Origin: Leptospira perolatii
Lineage (GTDB): Bacteria; Spirochaetota; Leptospiria; Leptospirales; Leptospiraceae
Assembly (NCBI RefSeq): GCF_002811875.1
Contig: NZ_NPDZ01000013.1
Coordinates: forward strand, 1 to 64,000
Length of the DNA: 64,000 bases
Reading direction: 5' to 3'
Shown here: positions 8,668 through 17,966 of the stretch, one piece after another
Layout of the letters: each line of letters opens with the position of its first letter
Numbering within the stretch: position 1 is the first letter of the stretch
The notes under the pieces: model-generated
What the model was told of the DNA's origin: nothing
What the model saw: only the letters and a program-made list of their open reading frames with translations
The model's database searches: none
Position numbers and translations under genes: made by a program

Positions 8668-10113
8668 TCACTTTCCCCGGAATACCAAGAGCGCTTTTCC
8701 GATTCCGATCTCGTCGAAGTCATACAAAATTCTAGGTCGCAGAACTTTCTTACCGTTTAGGAAGGTTCCTACTTCTGAAACTAAGTCATACAAAACGTAT
8801 CTGTTCTTAACCCTACGGATTCTAGTATGATTTTTGCTCACTCCCTGCTCATACAGTACTAGGTCTGCGAGTTCTGAATTCCCGATCGTAGTCTCGCTCT
8901 TTTGCAAGGAGAATTGCTTTCCGGGATTTCTGCCCTCCTTCAGAATGAGTGTAGCTTTCTCGTATTCCTCTCCCTGCTCAAATTCTTTTAAAGATACCGG
9001 GATCGCTCTTTCTGGTTCTACTCTTTCATCCTCTGCATATACGTACTGGAATTGGTCTCCGTACATTTTTCGATACACATCCTGCTCTTCGTCAAGAGTT
9101 TGCATTCTTTCTTCCACCGAGCCAGGCATCTGAAGCCTAGCATTCGGGCTTTTTCGAAGGACGACTAACAATGCAAACATGGTCAGGATCAGCAAAAATC
9201 CCATGGTTGGGAGAAACACGGCAGGATTTAGAAAGAATACCAAGAGCTTTGTCCGAATCGAAAGAGTGTATTCACTTGTTTGCGAAATTTTACTCGGGGT
9301 TTCTATTTCTATTTTGATCTTAGGAGACTCGGCCCAACTCCATTCATTTTTAAAAGGAGATTCATAAGACAAAACCCAAGGAAACCTTCGAAAGTATTCT
9401 ATATCACTCAGGATTTCTCGAACACCGTCCCGATCCAAATTAGAATAGAAAAGTCCGGCATGTTTTTCCGCGATCCACTTAGCTCCCTTGCTTGGATACG
9501 CAAATAGGTGGATCGGTGTTCCGGAGGAATACGCTCCTCTTCTAGCGTCGTTGGTGGGCATAATTTCTAGGTCGTTGAGCAGAAGCAGAACGTAATCTCC
9601 GGATCTAAACTTGGGAGAAACTTTTTGAAATACGTAATCCAGACTTGCGCCTGTGCTTCGGTTCGGATTCGCTCCGTCTACTTTTGCTTCTTTAAAAGCT
9701 TCCTTTCTGCTCAGGTCTAGCTTGGGCACATAAACATCATCCGCAAAGAATACAAAGCTGAAGCGATCCTCTTCTTCAGATGATTCTACGATTTGTCTGA
9801 GAAATTCTGTGCTTCGATTATTTGCTTCGAGGGAATGGGTCATTTGTGCGACCACGTATACATGGATCGGACGAGTCCCTTCTTCTCTTTTTAAATCGGG
9901 GCGAATTACTCGAAGTGTCTTTCCTTGCTTCGTTTCCTTGATCGTCAAGATCTCGCGGTCCAAGGACTTTCTAGAGTTCTCTTTTAATAAGACCCTGATC
10001 TTAGGATAATCTTTCGACTCGATTCCCTCGATTACAAATCCTTGGTTCTCCGCGAGCAAAGTGGTACACGCGAAAACCGAAAATAAAAATAATGTAAGAC
10101 GGAATCTTCTCAT
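8668..10113 (-). CDS. Membrane-anchored FHA-domain protein with VWA-like extracytoplasmic region
   Basis: About 481 residues from the ATG of MRRFRLTLFLFSVFACTTLLAENQ, which gives a clean signal peptide. The longer frame overlaps the upstream gene. The next 270 residues (IHVYVVAQMTHSLEANNRSTEFL, VLLLLNDLEIMPTND) resemble a von Willebrand A fold but without the DxSxS metal site. A membrane helix (AVFLPTMGFLLILTMFALLVVL) is followed by a cytoplasmic C-terminal FHA domain: TTIGNSELADLVL, VSKNHTRI, DLVSEVGTFLNGKKV. FHA domains bind phosphothreonine; here the usual GR is GN. It starts 4 bases after the ABC ATPase stop, so the two are coupled. Confidence 0.75.
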   Translation of the reverse strand: MRRFRLTLFLFSVFACTTLLAENQGFVIEGIESKDYPKIRVLLKENSRKSLDREILTIKETKQGKTLRVIRPDLKREEGTRPIHVYVVAQMTHSLEANNRSTEFLRQIVESSEEEDRFSFVFFADDVYVPKLDLSRKEAFKEAKVDGANPNRSTGASLDYVFQKVSPKFRSGDYVLLLLNDLEIMPTNDARRGAYSSGTPIHLFAYPSKGAKWIAEKHAGLFYSNLDRDGVREILSDIEYFRRFPWVLSYESPFKNEWSWAESPKIKIEIETPSKISQTSEYTLSIRTKLLVFFLNPAVFLPTMGFLLILTMFALLVVLRKSPNARLQMPGSVEERMQTLDEEQDVYRKMYGDQFQYVYAEDERVEPERAIPVSLKEFEQGEEYEKATLILKEGRNPGKQFSLQKSETTIGNSELADLVLYEQGVSKNHTRIRRVKNRYVLYDLVSEVGTFLNGKKVLRPRILYDFDEIGIGKALLVFRGK

Positions 10114-10117
10114 TTTG

Positions 10118-10903
10118 CTAACGATTATAATAAGTTGCTGAATCAATCGTAAACAGTTTTCTAGCATAATCGGACTTAGGCGCCCATCCATCTTTTCCTA
10201 TGGACAGCGTTTCCACAATTTTGCCAAGTTTCAGTACAGTTATAGTATCGGCTATCTCGGTGATTGCACCTAGGTCATGGCTAATGAAAATCAGAGTTTT
10301 TGCTTTTTCCGCGACGAGTTGCAAAAGCAAGTCTAACACACCCTTTCCGGTAATCGGATCCAGCGCAGAGGTCGGCTCGTCGCCTAGGATCAACTCAGCC
10401 CCGGAATAGACTGAAAGCAGTATTAAAATCCTTTGTCTTTCTCCCCCGGACAGTTGGTGGGGGTGAGAATTCCAGGCCCTTTCCGGATCGGAAATCCCTA
10501 CTTTTTCGAGCAAACCTAGGCACTTTCGAGTCTCTGCGAATTCCTTTTCTAGTACATAAAAATTTTCTAAGATCTGAGAACTTATCTTTCTGTACGGATG
10601 AAATCCGGAAGAAGGGCTTTGGGGAATCAGACTGATCCGTTTTCCTCTCCATTTTTTCCAGTTCTGCTCGGCTTGCTGGTTCATATCTTCATCGAAAAAT
10701 TGGAATCTATTCCAGCTAGTCTTCAGATTCGGATGCAATAGACCTAGCAAAAAGTTTGCGAAGGTGGTTTTACCGGAACCCGATTCTCCTGCGATTCCGT
10801 AGATACTTCCTTTTTTGACATCCAGATTTAGTTCATCCAATAGAACCTTAGAAGAAAGTGGATCATACACCTGCAATCCCTGGATTTGAAGAAGCTCTTG
10901 CAT
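10118..10903 (-). CDS. ABC transporter ATP-binding protein, oligopeptide/dipeptide (DppD/OppD) type
   Basis: About 261 residues from ATG at 10903 (a TTG six bases earlier is also in frame). It has all ABC ATPase motifs: Walker A GESGSGKTTFANF, Q-loop IPQSPSS, signature LSGGERQRI, Walker B LILGDEPTSALD and the SHDLG switch histidine. The sequence style (NFLLGLL, SALDPITGKGVLDLL) is that of peptide/nickel importers. The C-terminal oligopeptide motif that normally follows is missing, so the protein is short. No permease or binding protein gene is adjacent; its partners must lie elsewhere, or it works with the FHA protein. Confidence 0.85.
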   Translation of the reverse strand: MQELLQIQGLQVYDPLSSKVLLDELNLDVKKGSIYGIAGESGSGKTTFANFLLGLLHPNLKTSWNRFQFFDEDMNQQAEQNWKKWRGKRISLIPQSPSSGFHPYRKISSQILENFYVLEKEFAETRKCLGLLEKVGISDPERAWNSHPHQLSGGERQRILILLSVYSGAELILGDEPTSALDPITGKGVLDLLLQLVAEKAKTLIFISHDLGAITEIADTITVLKLGKIVETLSIGKDGWAPKSDYARKLFTIDSATYYNR

Positions 10904-10923
10904 GGGCAAACTTTGATTGGTGA

Positions 10924-11511
10924 CTACTCTAGCTTAAACAATTCGTATTCTATAATCGAACACACAATATGCCCGATTAGAATATGAGATTCCTGTATTC
11001 TAGCGGTCTCGGTGGCCGGAACAATCAGATCTAGATCCGCCAAATTCTTCATTTTTCCGCCGTTTCCGCCTAGAAAACTAATGGATTTCATACCAACCGA
11101 TTTCGCTTTTTCTAATGCAAGCAAAACGTTCTTGGAATTTCCGCTCGTGGAAAGTCCGATAAACAGATCGCCTTTTCTTCCGTAAGCCGCGACCTGTCTC
11201 GCAAAGATTTCTTCGTAGCCGTAATCATTTCCGCAGGCAGTAATCGTGGCCATGTCCGCAGCCAAAGAGATCGCAGGAAGTGCCTTTCTCTCGTTTCCGG
11301 ATTTGTATCGCACTACCAGCTCGGCCGCGATATGAGAGGCATCGCAAGAAGATCCTCCGTTCCCGCAAAGTAGGATCGTATTTCCTCTTTGCAAGACCTC
11401 CGCCGCGAGCTGACCCGCTTTCACAATGTCGTTTAACATTGTATCCAAAACCTTTTGCTTGGTTGCGATCGATCCCCTAATTTGATTTAAGGCGATATCT
11501 TTTATATCCAT
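10924..11511 (-). CDS. gmhA: GmhA, sedoheptulose 7-phosphate isomerase
   Basis: A 195-residue SIS-domain protein of standard GmhA length. [21 protein letters not shown] near residue 49 and [14 protein letters not shown] near residue 120 form the sugar-phosphate site; LILCH-like [19 protein letters not shown] closes the fold. GmhA makes D-glycero-D-manno-heptose 7-phosphate, the first step to ADP-heptose for the LPS inner core. It is followed at the 5' side by an unknown gene and a WaaE-like glycosyltransferase, which supports a role in LPS. ATG at 11511 is the only reasonable start. Confidence 0.94.
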   Translation of the reverse strand: MDIKDIALNQIRGSIATKQKVLDTMLNDIVKAGQLAAEVLQRGNTILLCGNGGSSCDASHIAAELVVRYKSGNERKALPAISLAADMATITACGNDYGYEEIFARQVAAYGRKGDLFIGLSTSGNSKNVLLALEKAKSVGMKSISFLGGNGGKMKNLADLDLIVPATETARIQESHILIGHIVCSIIEYELFKLE

Positions 11512-11515
11512 AATC

Positions 11516-12316
11516 CTATTTCTCTCTTTTGGAACGAATACTCGAAAGTATATTCTCTAGTTCTCGTTTTGCGGCCTCAAATTCATACAAGCTCAGATTT
11601 TCCGAATATGGTTCCTGTCGATTCCCGCTCACATTCAAAAAATATAATTCTTTTGATACAATATCTTTCAGTCTCTTCGCGGAATTCTCTTGGAAAATGC
11701 TTTCAAATTCTTTTCCTAAAAAAACCAGTAGAACCGCGATCGTACTTGGTCTCAGACGAATCAGGACCTGCTGTTTCCAAATCGGTTCCCAGTTCAGTAT
11801 TTCCTTCCAGGATTCCGAGGATCTTTTCAGATCTGGCTCTTCCTCCAAAACTGACCAGGTATCCCCTTCCCATTTCGGGTCTTTTAGCCCAGACAATAAA
11901 GACTTTAAACTTTTTGCGTCCGCAGAGAGAAGTCGATTCAGATCCGCTTCTCCCATAAATAGAACTCCGGACACCTTTCCATTCTGCTCGGTGAGAAAGT
12001 TTCCGGTCGCTACAACGATGGAATACTCACGACCGCTCTTTTCCTTTCCCTCCAATCGGAACAGATGTCTGTTTGTTTTGGACAATTTGATTTGCGGAGA
12101 TTCATAAATTGGTCCCGATGGTTTTTTTCTTGTGAGAAAAAAACGATCCACCTTTTCTCGAAGGTCCTTCAACTCCCAAGTATACCCGCGGCTATCACGG
12201 ACTGCCTTTTCTTCGGAAACCTCTCCTTCTTTGAGTTTCTTTCTCCAGAAGAAAAGCTTGGACCAGAATCCTTTCTTTTTCCCTTTTGCGGAAAGTCTTT
12301 TCTTAGACTTGGCCAA
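11516..12316 (-). CDS. Unknown protein, lysine-rich N-terminus
   Basis: A 266-residue protein I do not recognise. The first 40 residues are strongly basic ([29 protein letters not shown]). The rest is soluble and mixed: [73 protein letters not shown] and a helical C-terminal ending [15 protein letters not shown]. There is no signal peptide. It lies between gmhA (4-base gap) and a glycosyltransferase (2-base gap), all in the same direction, so it is probably in the LPS operon. The [13 protein letters not shown] stretch is weakly like FliG/MgtE N-terminal repeats, but that is not enough for a call. Confidence 0.7.
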   Translation of the reverse strand: MAKSKKRLSAKGKKKGFWSKLFFWRKKLKEGEVSEEKAVRDSRGYTWELKDLREKVDRFFLTRKKPSGPIYESPQIKLSKTNRHLFRLEGKEKSGREYSIVVATGNFLTEQNGKVSGVLFMGEADLNRLLSADAKSLKSLLSGLKDPKWEGDTWSVLEEEPDLKRSSESWKEILNWEPIWKQQVLIRLRPSTIAVLLVFLGKEFESIFQENSAKRLKDIVSKELYFLNVSGNRQEPYSENLSLYEFEAAKRELENILSSIRSKREK

Positions 12317-12318
12317 TC

Positions 12319-13212
12319 TTAGCTCCCGTAATCTTCTCTTACATTGCTAGGTTTGTCGATGAGTCCCTTTCCCAATTCGTAGACTTTAGCTTCCTTTAAG
12401 AAAGTGGAATACGCCGAAGAAACTGCGATCGCAAAGCCTGGAAATCCATCCAAAAAACCTAATTTAAAAAAATAGATTTCTATAAATTTTCCGATCGGCT
12501 TGTGAATCGTTCGAAGCACAGAAAACCTTTTCCCCTTCCTGGATCTAGTCCAAGCTACGATGGAAGAGAACTTGTTGATCGTATCCACTTGTTGGGAAAG
12601 ATCCTGAAAACTATAATGGAGTATGTCCCCAGCCATTTTCTTTCCGGATCCATTTACGACCAAATAATCGTGCGGATTCTCCCCAGCCCAAGAGGCTTTG
12701 GATTTTCGGAAGATTCGGTATTTTCTCTGCGGGTACCAGCCCGAAAAACGGATAAACCTTCCCATATGAAATGTCAATCTCGCGACCTTGAAACCGTCCA
12801 CATTTCCAGAGGCGGAACTTTCCAGGAATTTCCGCAGAGATTCGTTTAGCTCTTCGCTTAATCTTTCATCTGCGTCCAAAGAAAGGATCCACTCATTTTT
12901 GCAGAGTCGGATTGCATCGTTTTTTTGCTCCACATGTCCGCGGAACTTTTGAGAAGCAAATACTACCTCCGGAAAAGAAGTGCAGATTTCCTTGGTGGAG
13001 TCCGTACTCAATGAGTCTAAAACCACGATTTCGTCCGCAATATCTCTGCAGGATCGAATACAATCTCCGATATTCTTTTCTTCATTATATGTAATAATTG
13101 CGACAGAAAGTTTCTTTAAAAATCTATCCTGGTTGGTCCTCGAGAAATTTGCGACCTTCGCTTTTTTTCCCTTTACCAGTTTTTTCTGTTTTTTGGATGA
13201 ATCTACAGACAT
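12319..13212 (-). CDS. Family 2 glycosyltransferase, WaaE/KdtX-like
   Basis: About 297 residues from the ATG at 13212; the frame extends three codons further to a TTG. The GT-A nucleotide-sugar fold is shown by VAIITYNEEKNIGDCIRSC, DEIVVLDSLSTDSTKEI and the metal-binding ILSLDADERL. FHMGRFIRFSGWYPQRKYRIFRKSKASW and the C-terminal FLDGFPGFAIAVSSAYSTFLKEAKVYEL are typical of WaaE-type transferases that add a sugar to the LPS core. An N-terminal basic stretch (KKQKKLVKGKKAK) may bind the membrane. It is divergent from the O-antigen-ligase-like gene, and heads the gmhA operon. Confidence 0.88.
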   Translation of the reverse strand: MSVDSSKKQKKLVKGKKAKVANFSRTNQDRFLKKLSVAIITYNEEKNIGDCIRSCRDIADEIVVLDSLSTDSTKEICTSFPEVVFASQKFRGHVEQKNDAIRLCKNEWILSLDADERLSEELNESLRKFLESSASGNVDGFKVARLTFHMGRFIRFSGWYPQRKYRIFRKSKASWAGENPHDYLVVNGSGKKMAGDILHYSFQDLSQQVDTINKFSSIVAWTRSRKGKRFSVLRTIHKPIGKFIEIYFFKLGFLDGFPGFAIAVSSAYSTFLKEAKVYELGKGLIDKPSNVREDYGS

Positions 13213-13319
13213 TGCGATCAATGGAAATCGTTCCGGAAATCTAAGATGCTAGCATTTCAGAACTTGTCAGCGGTTTTTTGTAGGAATTCCTGCAGAAATT
13301 CTAAATTCTGGCGACAAGC

Positions 13320-15350
13320 ATGGAGCCTTCGACAATTCAACTTTTAAAAAGAATGTACGAGTCCTCTATCCCAAAAATGGAGAAAATCTCCTGGTGGAGT
13401 TTCCTCGGGTTTTTGGGTACATTTCCACTATCTGTTTCCATCTCCCAGATTTTTGCAGTACTCTCTATGCTCCCGATTTTGCTCTTATCTCTGGATAGTT
13501 CTAGCAGAAATAGATTGAAGCCCGTACTTTTTCTTTTTTGGATCCCGATCGGGATCTATGCTTTAGTGTTCCTTTCCTCTTTATTTCATTTCTTAGAATA
13601 TAAAAACTTTTGGAAGAGCTTTGCCAAAGAGTCAGAGGCAGGCGATTTCTGGATGTCCTTACTTCTGTTAGTCGGTTATTTTCATGCATCCAAAGCCGAA
13701 AACGGGAAACTATTAGAAAGATTTCTATGGATTTCCTTTTTGATCTTATTGATTACTGGATTCATTTCTGTGTTTTTGGAATTCCGTTTGGGAAAATTTA
13801 TTTCAAACGGATTCCAATATCTTTCCGGAGATCGCAGGCAGCACCCAGCCGGCGTAGTATTCAACCGTTGGACCTATCTACCGATCGGAATGATGAATAC
13901 TCACCTTACATTTGGGGGAATTTTATCTTTTTACATTCCTGGCCTCTATCTCTTAGTTATTAAACGCATGCAAAAAAAGGAATGGAGTAAGACCATTCTA
14001 GTCGGAACTCTTTTTGTTCTTACCTGCGTCTTATTTTTGCTCAATCAAAGTCGATCTGCCTGGCTAGGAGTCGGCTTTGTTTGCTTGTTCCTGACTCTAG
14101 GACTCTTTCGTGAAGTTCGATTTTCACAGAGTAAAAGTGCCTGGTTCAAAATCATTCTGCTTCTTCTTGCCTTCTCTGCTCTTTTATTTGCGGGAAAATT
14201 TTTATTCGAACGGAACTGGCTTTTGCAAAGGTCGATCCGTCAACTTACCGAAGTGCAAACTCCGGAAAACCAGAGATACTGGATTTACAAGAACAGCATA
14301 CCTATCTTCCAAAAAACGGTCTTACTAGGAATCGGTGGGGGAAGATTCAAGGAAGAACACAAAATCATTTCGGACAGGATGATCGGTGAGGACGAGCAAC
14401 TTTGGTACGAATTAGAAATCACTCCTAGGGGACATTCGCATAACGATATGCTTCAGTTTGCGATCACAGGAGGTTGGTTCGCCGGTGTTCTCTACGCTTT
14501 ATTTTTTGGAATCCTGTTTTCTTTAGCCTTTCGATATGATTCCAGACAAGACGGATTCTCTTTGGTAGGAGTATGTTCTCTCTGGATCGCGGGTTTTTTT
14601 CAATGCTACCTAATAGATGACGAGGTTGCGCTGCCTTTCTTTGCGTTTTGCGGAATTCTGTTTGCTAGAACGCCACCGCTTCCATCGAGCAAATTCCAAG
14701 ATTTCCTCTCCAGTATTCCTAGGAAAGTTTGGGCTTTCTTAGTGATTTCCATTTTAATAAATCTTATATTTTGGAGTGTTCGTCTTCAGACGAAACCTGC
14801 ACTAGCTTATTCAAGACAGATAAAAACGTTTTCCCCGGAATATGCAAAAATTCTGGAAAACCAAATCTTACCGTTTCGATCCGAAAGAGAAGAGAGACAA
14901 AGTAAACTAAGCCAGAAAGATTTGGTCCCGGTAGAATGGGCAAGTCAACCTTTCCAGGTCGAAGGATGTCTTACGCATCGTTTTGGAAATCCTCCTAGAA
15001 TTCGAAAAGATCCTTTCGGCTTCGAGATCCATGTAAGAGTGAATTCCAAAAATCCTCCTAGAATGGCAAGTATCACTGTCATCGATCGAGACGCTTTTGA
15101 TGAGGATCAGAGGTATTTTTCTCACACGCAAAGAGACCTGCAAAAAAGAGAAATTTTTCTAAAAGAAGGTTGGAATCGGTTTGTTTGGAAGGATAGGAAA
15201 ACTCAAAAAGTAGAGGAATCCTCAGGATTTCCGGAGAATCTATTCTTTAGAGATTTTAGGATTACTTATTCGGGATTTGATCCGCAGCAGCCTGTGGAGT
15301 TACCTATATTAGATTTCGGAGATCTTTGCGATGTCTCCAATCCGCCCTGA
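13320..15350 (+). CDS. O-antigen ligase/polymerase-like membrane protein
   Basis: A 676-residue membrane protein. About ten to twelve hydrophobic helices fill the first 500 residues (SWWSFLGFLGTFPLSVSISQIFAV, KTILVGTLFVLTCVLFLLNQ). The periplasmic-loop motif HSHNDMLQFAITGGW near residue 379 is typical of the Wzy_C/WaaL family, whose histidine is needed for ligation of O antigen to lipid A-core. A soluble tail of about 150 residues (VEGCLTHRFGNPPRIRKD, EGWNRFVWKDRK) has no obvious relative. The gene is monocistronic and divergent from the glycosyltransferase. Ligase versus polymerase cannot be decided from sequence. Confidence 0.82.
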   Translation: MEPSTIQLLKRMYESSIPKMEKISWWSFLGFLGTFPLSVSISQIFAVLSMLPILLLSLDSSSRNRLKPVLFLFWIPIGIYALVFLSSLFHFLEYKNFWKSFAKESEAGDFWMSLLLLVGYFHASKAENGKLLERFLWISFLILLITGFISVFLEFRLGKFISNGFQYLSGDRRQHPAGVVFNRWTYLPIGMMNTHLTFGGILSFYIPGLYLLVIKRMQKKEWSKTILVGTLFVLTCVLFLLNQSRSAWLGVGFVCLFLTLGLFREVRFSQSKSAWFKIILLLLAFSALLFAGKFLFERNWLLQRSIRQLTEVQTPENQRYWIYKNSIPIFQKTVLLGIGGGRFKEEHKIISDRMIGEDEQLWYELEITPRGHSHNDMLQFAITGGWFAGVLYALFFGILFSLAFRYDSRQDGFSLVGVCSLWIAGFFQCYLIDDEVALPFFAFCGILFARTPPLPSSKFQDFLSSIPRKVWAFLVISILINLIFWSVRLQTKPALAYSRQIKTFSPEYAKILENQILPFRSEREERQSKLSQKDLVPVEWASQPFQVEGCLTHRFGNPPRIRKDPFGFEIHVRVNSKNPPRMASITVIDRDAFDEDQRYFSHTQRDLQKREIFLKEGWNRFVWKDRKTQKVEESSGFPENLFFRDFRITYSGFDPQQPVELPILDFGDLCDVSNPP

Positions 15351-15379
15351 ATTTTCTACCGAGGAAGAAATTGGACATT

Positions 15380-15463
15380 TACCTGGAGCGGGACTTGAAC
15401 CCGCACGAGCGTGAACTCACGGGATTTTAAGTCCCGGGTGTCTACCTATTCCACCATCCAGGC
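15380..15463 (-). tRNA. tRNA-Leu (anticodon TAA)
   Basis: On the reverse strand the acceptor GCCTGGA pairs with TCCAGGT (G-U first pair), followed by discriminator A. The anticodon loop ACTTAAAA gives TAA, and a long variable arm (GTGAGTTCACGC) marks the class II leucine type. The T arm reads GCGGGTTCAAGTCCCGC. CCA is not encoded. It lies 30 bases downstream of the O-antigen-ligase-like gene, and 11 bases from tRNA-Cys. Confidence 0.95.
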
Positions 15464-15474
15464 GTTTTAAGATC

Positions 15475-15545
<71 letters not shown>

Positions 15546-15604
15546 ATTATGAGGTATGATTTAGTCGAGGCACTCAGTGTCAATAGAAAACTCTGGAAAC
15601 GCAC

Positions 15605-16039
15605 TTGAGAGAATATTTCTACAAAATTGACAGACAAGGTAGGATCTTTCACGACGGAACAAGATTGATCGATCCTAGTTTTCTGGACTTCTTTCTAAAG
15701 AGGCTTGTAAAGAACCACACAGGTCTGCATCCGGAATTCCACTACGTTTCTCCTTGTGGAAAAGAAATGAATTTTGTCCAAGCCGAGACATATCCGATCA
15801 TCTTTTTCAAAATGGAGAATGCTAGACTGTTCTACTCTCCTGGTTTGCATGTGGAGTTCCAACCAGAATCCATGCGCTTAGACAAGTATGGAAATCTGAT
15901 CCATCCTGGTCCAAGAGAACTTTGGGGAGGCTTTCATCTAGTGTTACTTTCGGACTTCACAAAGAATCTAGAGGAAGGAACTCCCTGCTGGAAATTTACT
16001 TGGGAAAAAAAGGAGTATTTTTTACCCAAGGATCGTTAG
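15605..16039 (+). CDS. UPF0598 (DUF4505) family protein, homologue of human C8orf82
   Basis: A 144-residue soluble protein starting at TTG (no ATG is suitable; GGAAAC precedes it). It follows the UPF0598 pattern closely: REYFYKIDRQGRIFHDG at the N-terminus, PSFLDFFLKRLVKN, YVSPCGKEMNFVQAE in the middle, and LDKYGNLIHPGPRELWGG near the end. In the human mitochondrial protein I recall the matching blocks YREYFYYVDHQGQLF and LCGRERNFLRCEDRPVVF. Its function is unknown in any organism. It stands alone between two tRNAs and guaA, convergent with guaA. Confidence 0.75.
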   Translation: MREYFYKIDRQGRIFHDGTRLIDPSFLDFFLKRLVKNHTGLHPEFHYVSPCGKEMNFVQAETYPIIFFKMENARLFYSPGLHVEFQPESMRLDKYGNLIHPGPRELWGGFHLVLLSDFTKNLEEGTPCWKFTWEKKEYFLPKDR

Positions 16040-16061
16040 AGTGCGCAGAGTAATTTTTCGT

Positions 16062-17876
16062 TCACTCCCATTCGATCGTGCCCGGAGGTTTGTTCGTAAT
16101 ATCGTAAAATACGTATTCGATCTTGGAAATGGAAAGTAAGGAGTCAGTAATTTCCCTCAGGATCTTTTCTTCCATCGGATAAAAGCTAGCAGTCATTGCT
16201 TCCTGAGAATTGACCGGTCGCAAAACGATGCTTCTACCGTTTGGCGTTTTTCCCAGAGGAAGTAGTACGATAGGCATTTGCCAGATATTAGCGGTAAGAC
16301 CAGTTTTTTGTAATATGTTTTCTACTACAAAATCCGCTTCCCTTAACAAATCAGAATTCGCTTTGTCCAAATCCAGTTTTTGAAAAGAAATTTCCAAGTC
16401 CTGGGCCGAGACTTCCTTGGGCCCGACGAGTACTACCACTCGATTGACCGCCGAAATTCGATTCGTGATCTCGGTGGAGATTCGGTTCCACTCTTCCCAG
16501 GATTTTTTTCCGGACAGAACTGCGCAAAACGCGTAGGAACGTTGGTCACCCTTGACCCCCACGGAAGCCACTGGTAATAACTTAGCGGAGATTCCACTCT
16601 TCTGTCCTACGAACTGCTGGAGTTCCTTTTCCACAGATGGATCTATCTTTTTTTCCTGGCAGATCATTCGGACGACTAATCCCGGCCCGGGAAACGGATG
16701 TCTCTGGGTCCATTCTTCAGGCAGACCAAGAAAATTTCCCAGCTCCCTGACTTCGTCCTTGTATAAGTCCTTGATCGGTTCCACAACCAATCCCTTCTCC
16801 ATCAACTTCTGGATAGCCTCCACTCTGTTGTGGTGAGTCTTGATCGTATGGGAATGTTTCGTACCACCGCTCTCGATCGTATCCGGATAAATGGTTCCTT
16901 GTCCTAATAACCATTCTTCCGAATTCAGATTCAGTTCTTTGGCACAATTTTCCTGAGCTTTTAGAAATAGATTTCCTACGATTTTTCTCTTTTCTTCTGG
17001 GTCTGTCTTTCCCTTTAAGCTTTCGTAAAATAGTTGAGAAGAATCGTGCACGTGCAAATGAATTCCATGAGGTGCTAGGTTCTTTTCTAAATGAGCCACC
17101 TCATCCTTTCTCATAAATCCGGTGTCTATGAGTACTCCTTTTACTCTTTCCTTTCCTAACGCTTGAGTGAGCAAAAGGTAGGATACTGTGGAATCCACCC
17201 CTCCAGAGACTAGTAAGAATATTTTCTTGTCAGAGGGTACTGTTTTTTTCAGTTCTATTCCTTTTAATTCTAAGAATTGCTTCAGATCCCATGTATTGCT
17301 GACTCCGCAAATACGGATAAAGTTTTTGAGTAGCTCGTTTCCTTTTTCGGTATGAGTTACTTCCGGGTGAAATTGTATTGCGAATTTACGAGAGGCAGCA
17401 TTTTCCACGACAGCAAACTTGCAATCAGTGGAAGAAGCCATAGGAACAAATCCGGAAGGTAGCGAAACTACTTCGTCTGCGTGGCTCATCCACACAGTCT
17501 CCCCTCCCTTGAAGCCTTCTAATAACAAACTTTTTCCATTATGAGAAATGTCCAATGAGGCATGTCCGTACTCCGCGGTTCCGGCTTTCTTTACCTCCCC
17601 TCCCAGAACTTTCATCATCAATTGGTGTCCATAACAAATTCCTAATATTGGAATAGGCAGATCTAACACTTTCGATTGAATCTGGGGAGAGCCCGCTTCG
17701 TAGACGCTTTCTGGACCTCCGGAAAGGATTAGTCCCGACATTTTTTGGTAGGCTTCTAATGGTTCTTCGTTGGATAATATTTCGGAATAGGCTCCGAGTC
17801 GACGGATTCTGGACGCAATTAAGTGAGCGTATTGTCCTCCAAAATCAATGACACCGATCACATCTTTATGTTTCAT
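16062..17876 (-). CDS. guaA: GuaA, GMP synthase (glutamine-hydrolysing), long form
   Basis: A 604-residue enzyme started at MKHKDVIGVIDFGGQYAHLI; upstream in-frame sequence is antisense to queF and is discarded. The class I glutaminase domain has GICYGHQLM (nucleophile Cys) and FAIQFHPEVTH. The ATP-pyrophosphatase domain has LVSGGVDSTVSYLLL. The C-terminal dimerisation domain is about 80 residues longer than in E. coli, with an inserted repeat (LLPVASVGVKGDQRSYAF, NRISAVNRVVVLVGP) before the usual ending PPGTIEWE. It makes GMP from XMP in the cytoplasm. The insert resembles the human-type enzyme. Confidence 0.95.
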   Translation of the reverse strand: MKHKDVIGVIDFGGQYAHLIASRIRRLGAYSEILSNEEPLEAYQKMSGLILSGGPESVYEAGSPQIQSKVLDLPIPILGICYGHQLMMKVLGGEVKKAGTAEYGHASLDISHNGKSLLLEGFKGGETVWMSHADEVVSLPSGFVPMASSTDCKFAVVENAASRKFAIQFHPEVTHTEKGNELLKNFIRICGVSNTWDLKQFLELKGIELKKTVPSDKKIFLLVSGGVDSTVSYLLLTQALGKERVKGVLIDTGFMRKDEVAHLEKNLAPHGIHLHVHDSSQLFYESLKGKTDPEEKRKIVGNLFLKAQENCAKELNLNSEEWLLGQGTIYPDTIESGGTKHSHTIKTHHNRVEAIQKLMEKGLVVEPIKDLYKDEVRELGNFLGLPEEWTQRHPFPGPGLVVRMICQEKKIDPSVEKELQQFVGQKSGISAKLLPVASVGVKGDQRSYAFCAVLSGKKSWEEWNRISTEITNRISAVNRVVVLVGPKEVSAQDLEISFQKLDLDKANSDLLREADFVVENILQKTGLTANIWQMPIVLLPLGKTPNGRSIVLRPVNSQEAMTASFYPMEEKILREITDSLLSISKIEYVFYDITNKPPGTIEWE

Positions 17877-17966
17877 GCTTGCAGCTAGTTTCGCTCCGGA
17901 TTCTTGGTCGGTAAAAAGGATTCCCAGTAAAGGCTTCCGAGAAACTCTGGTACCCGAGGGAGTAAC

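Noticed and set aside
8563..8760. Forward open frame of 65 codons between leuC and the FHA gene
   Set aside because: It overlaps the end of the FHA gene in antisense, has no Shine-Dalgarno, and its lysine-rich sequence matches no family I know.
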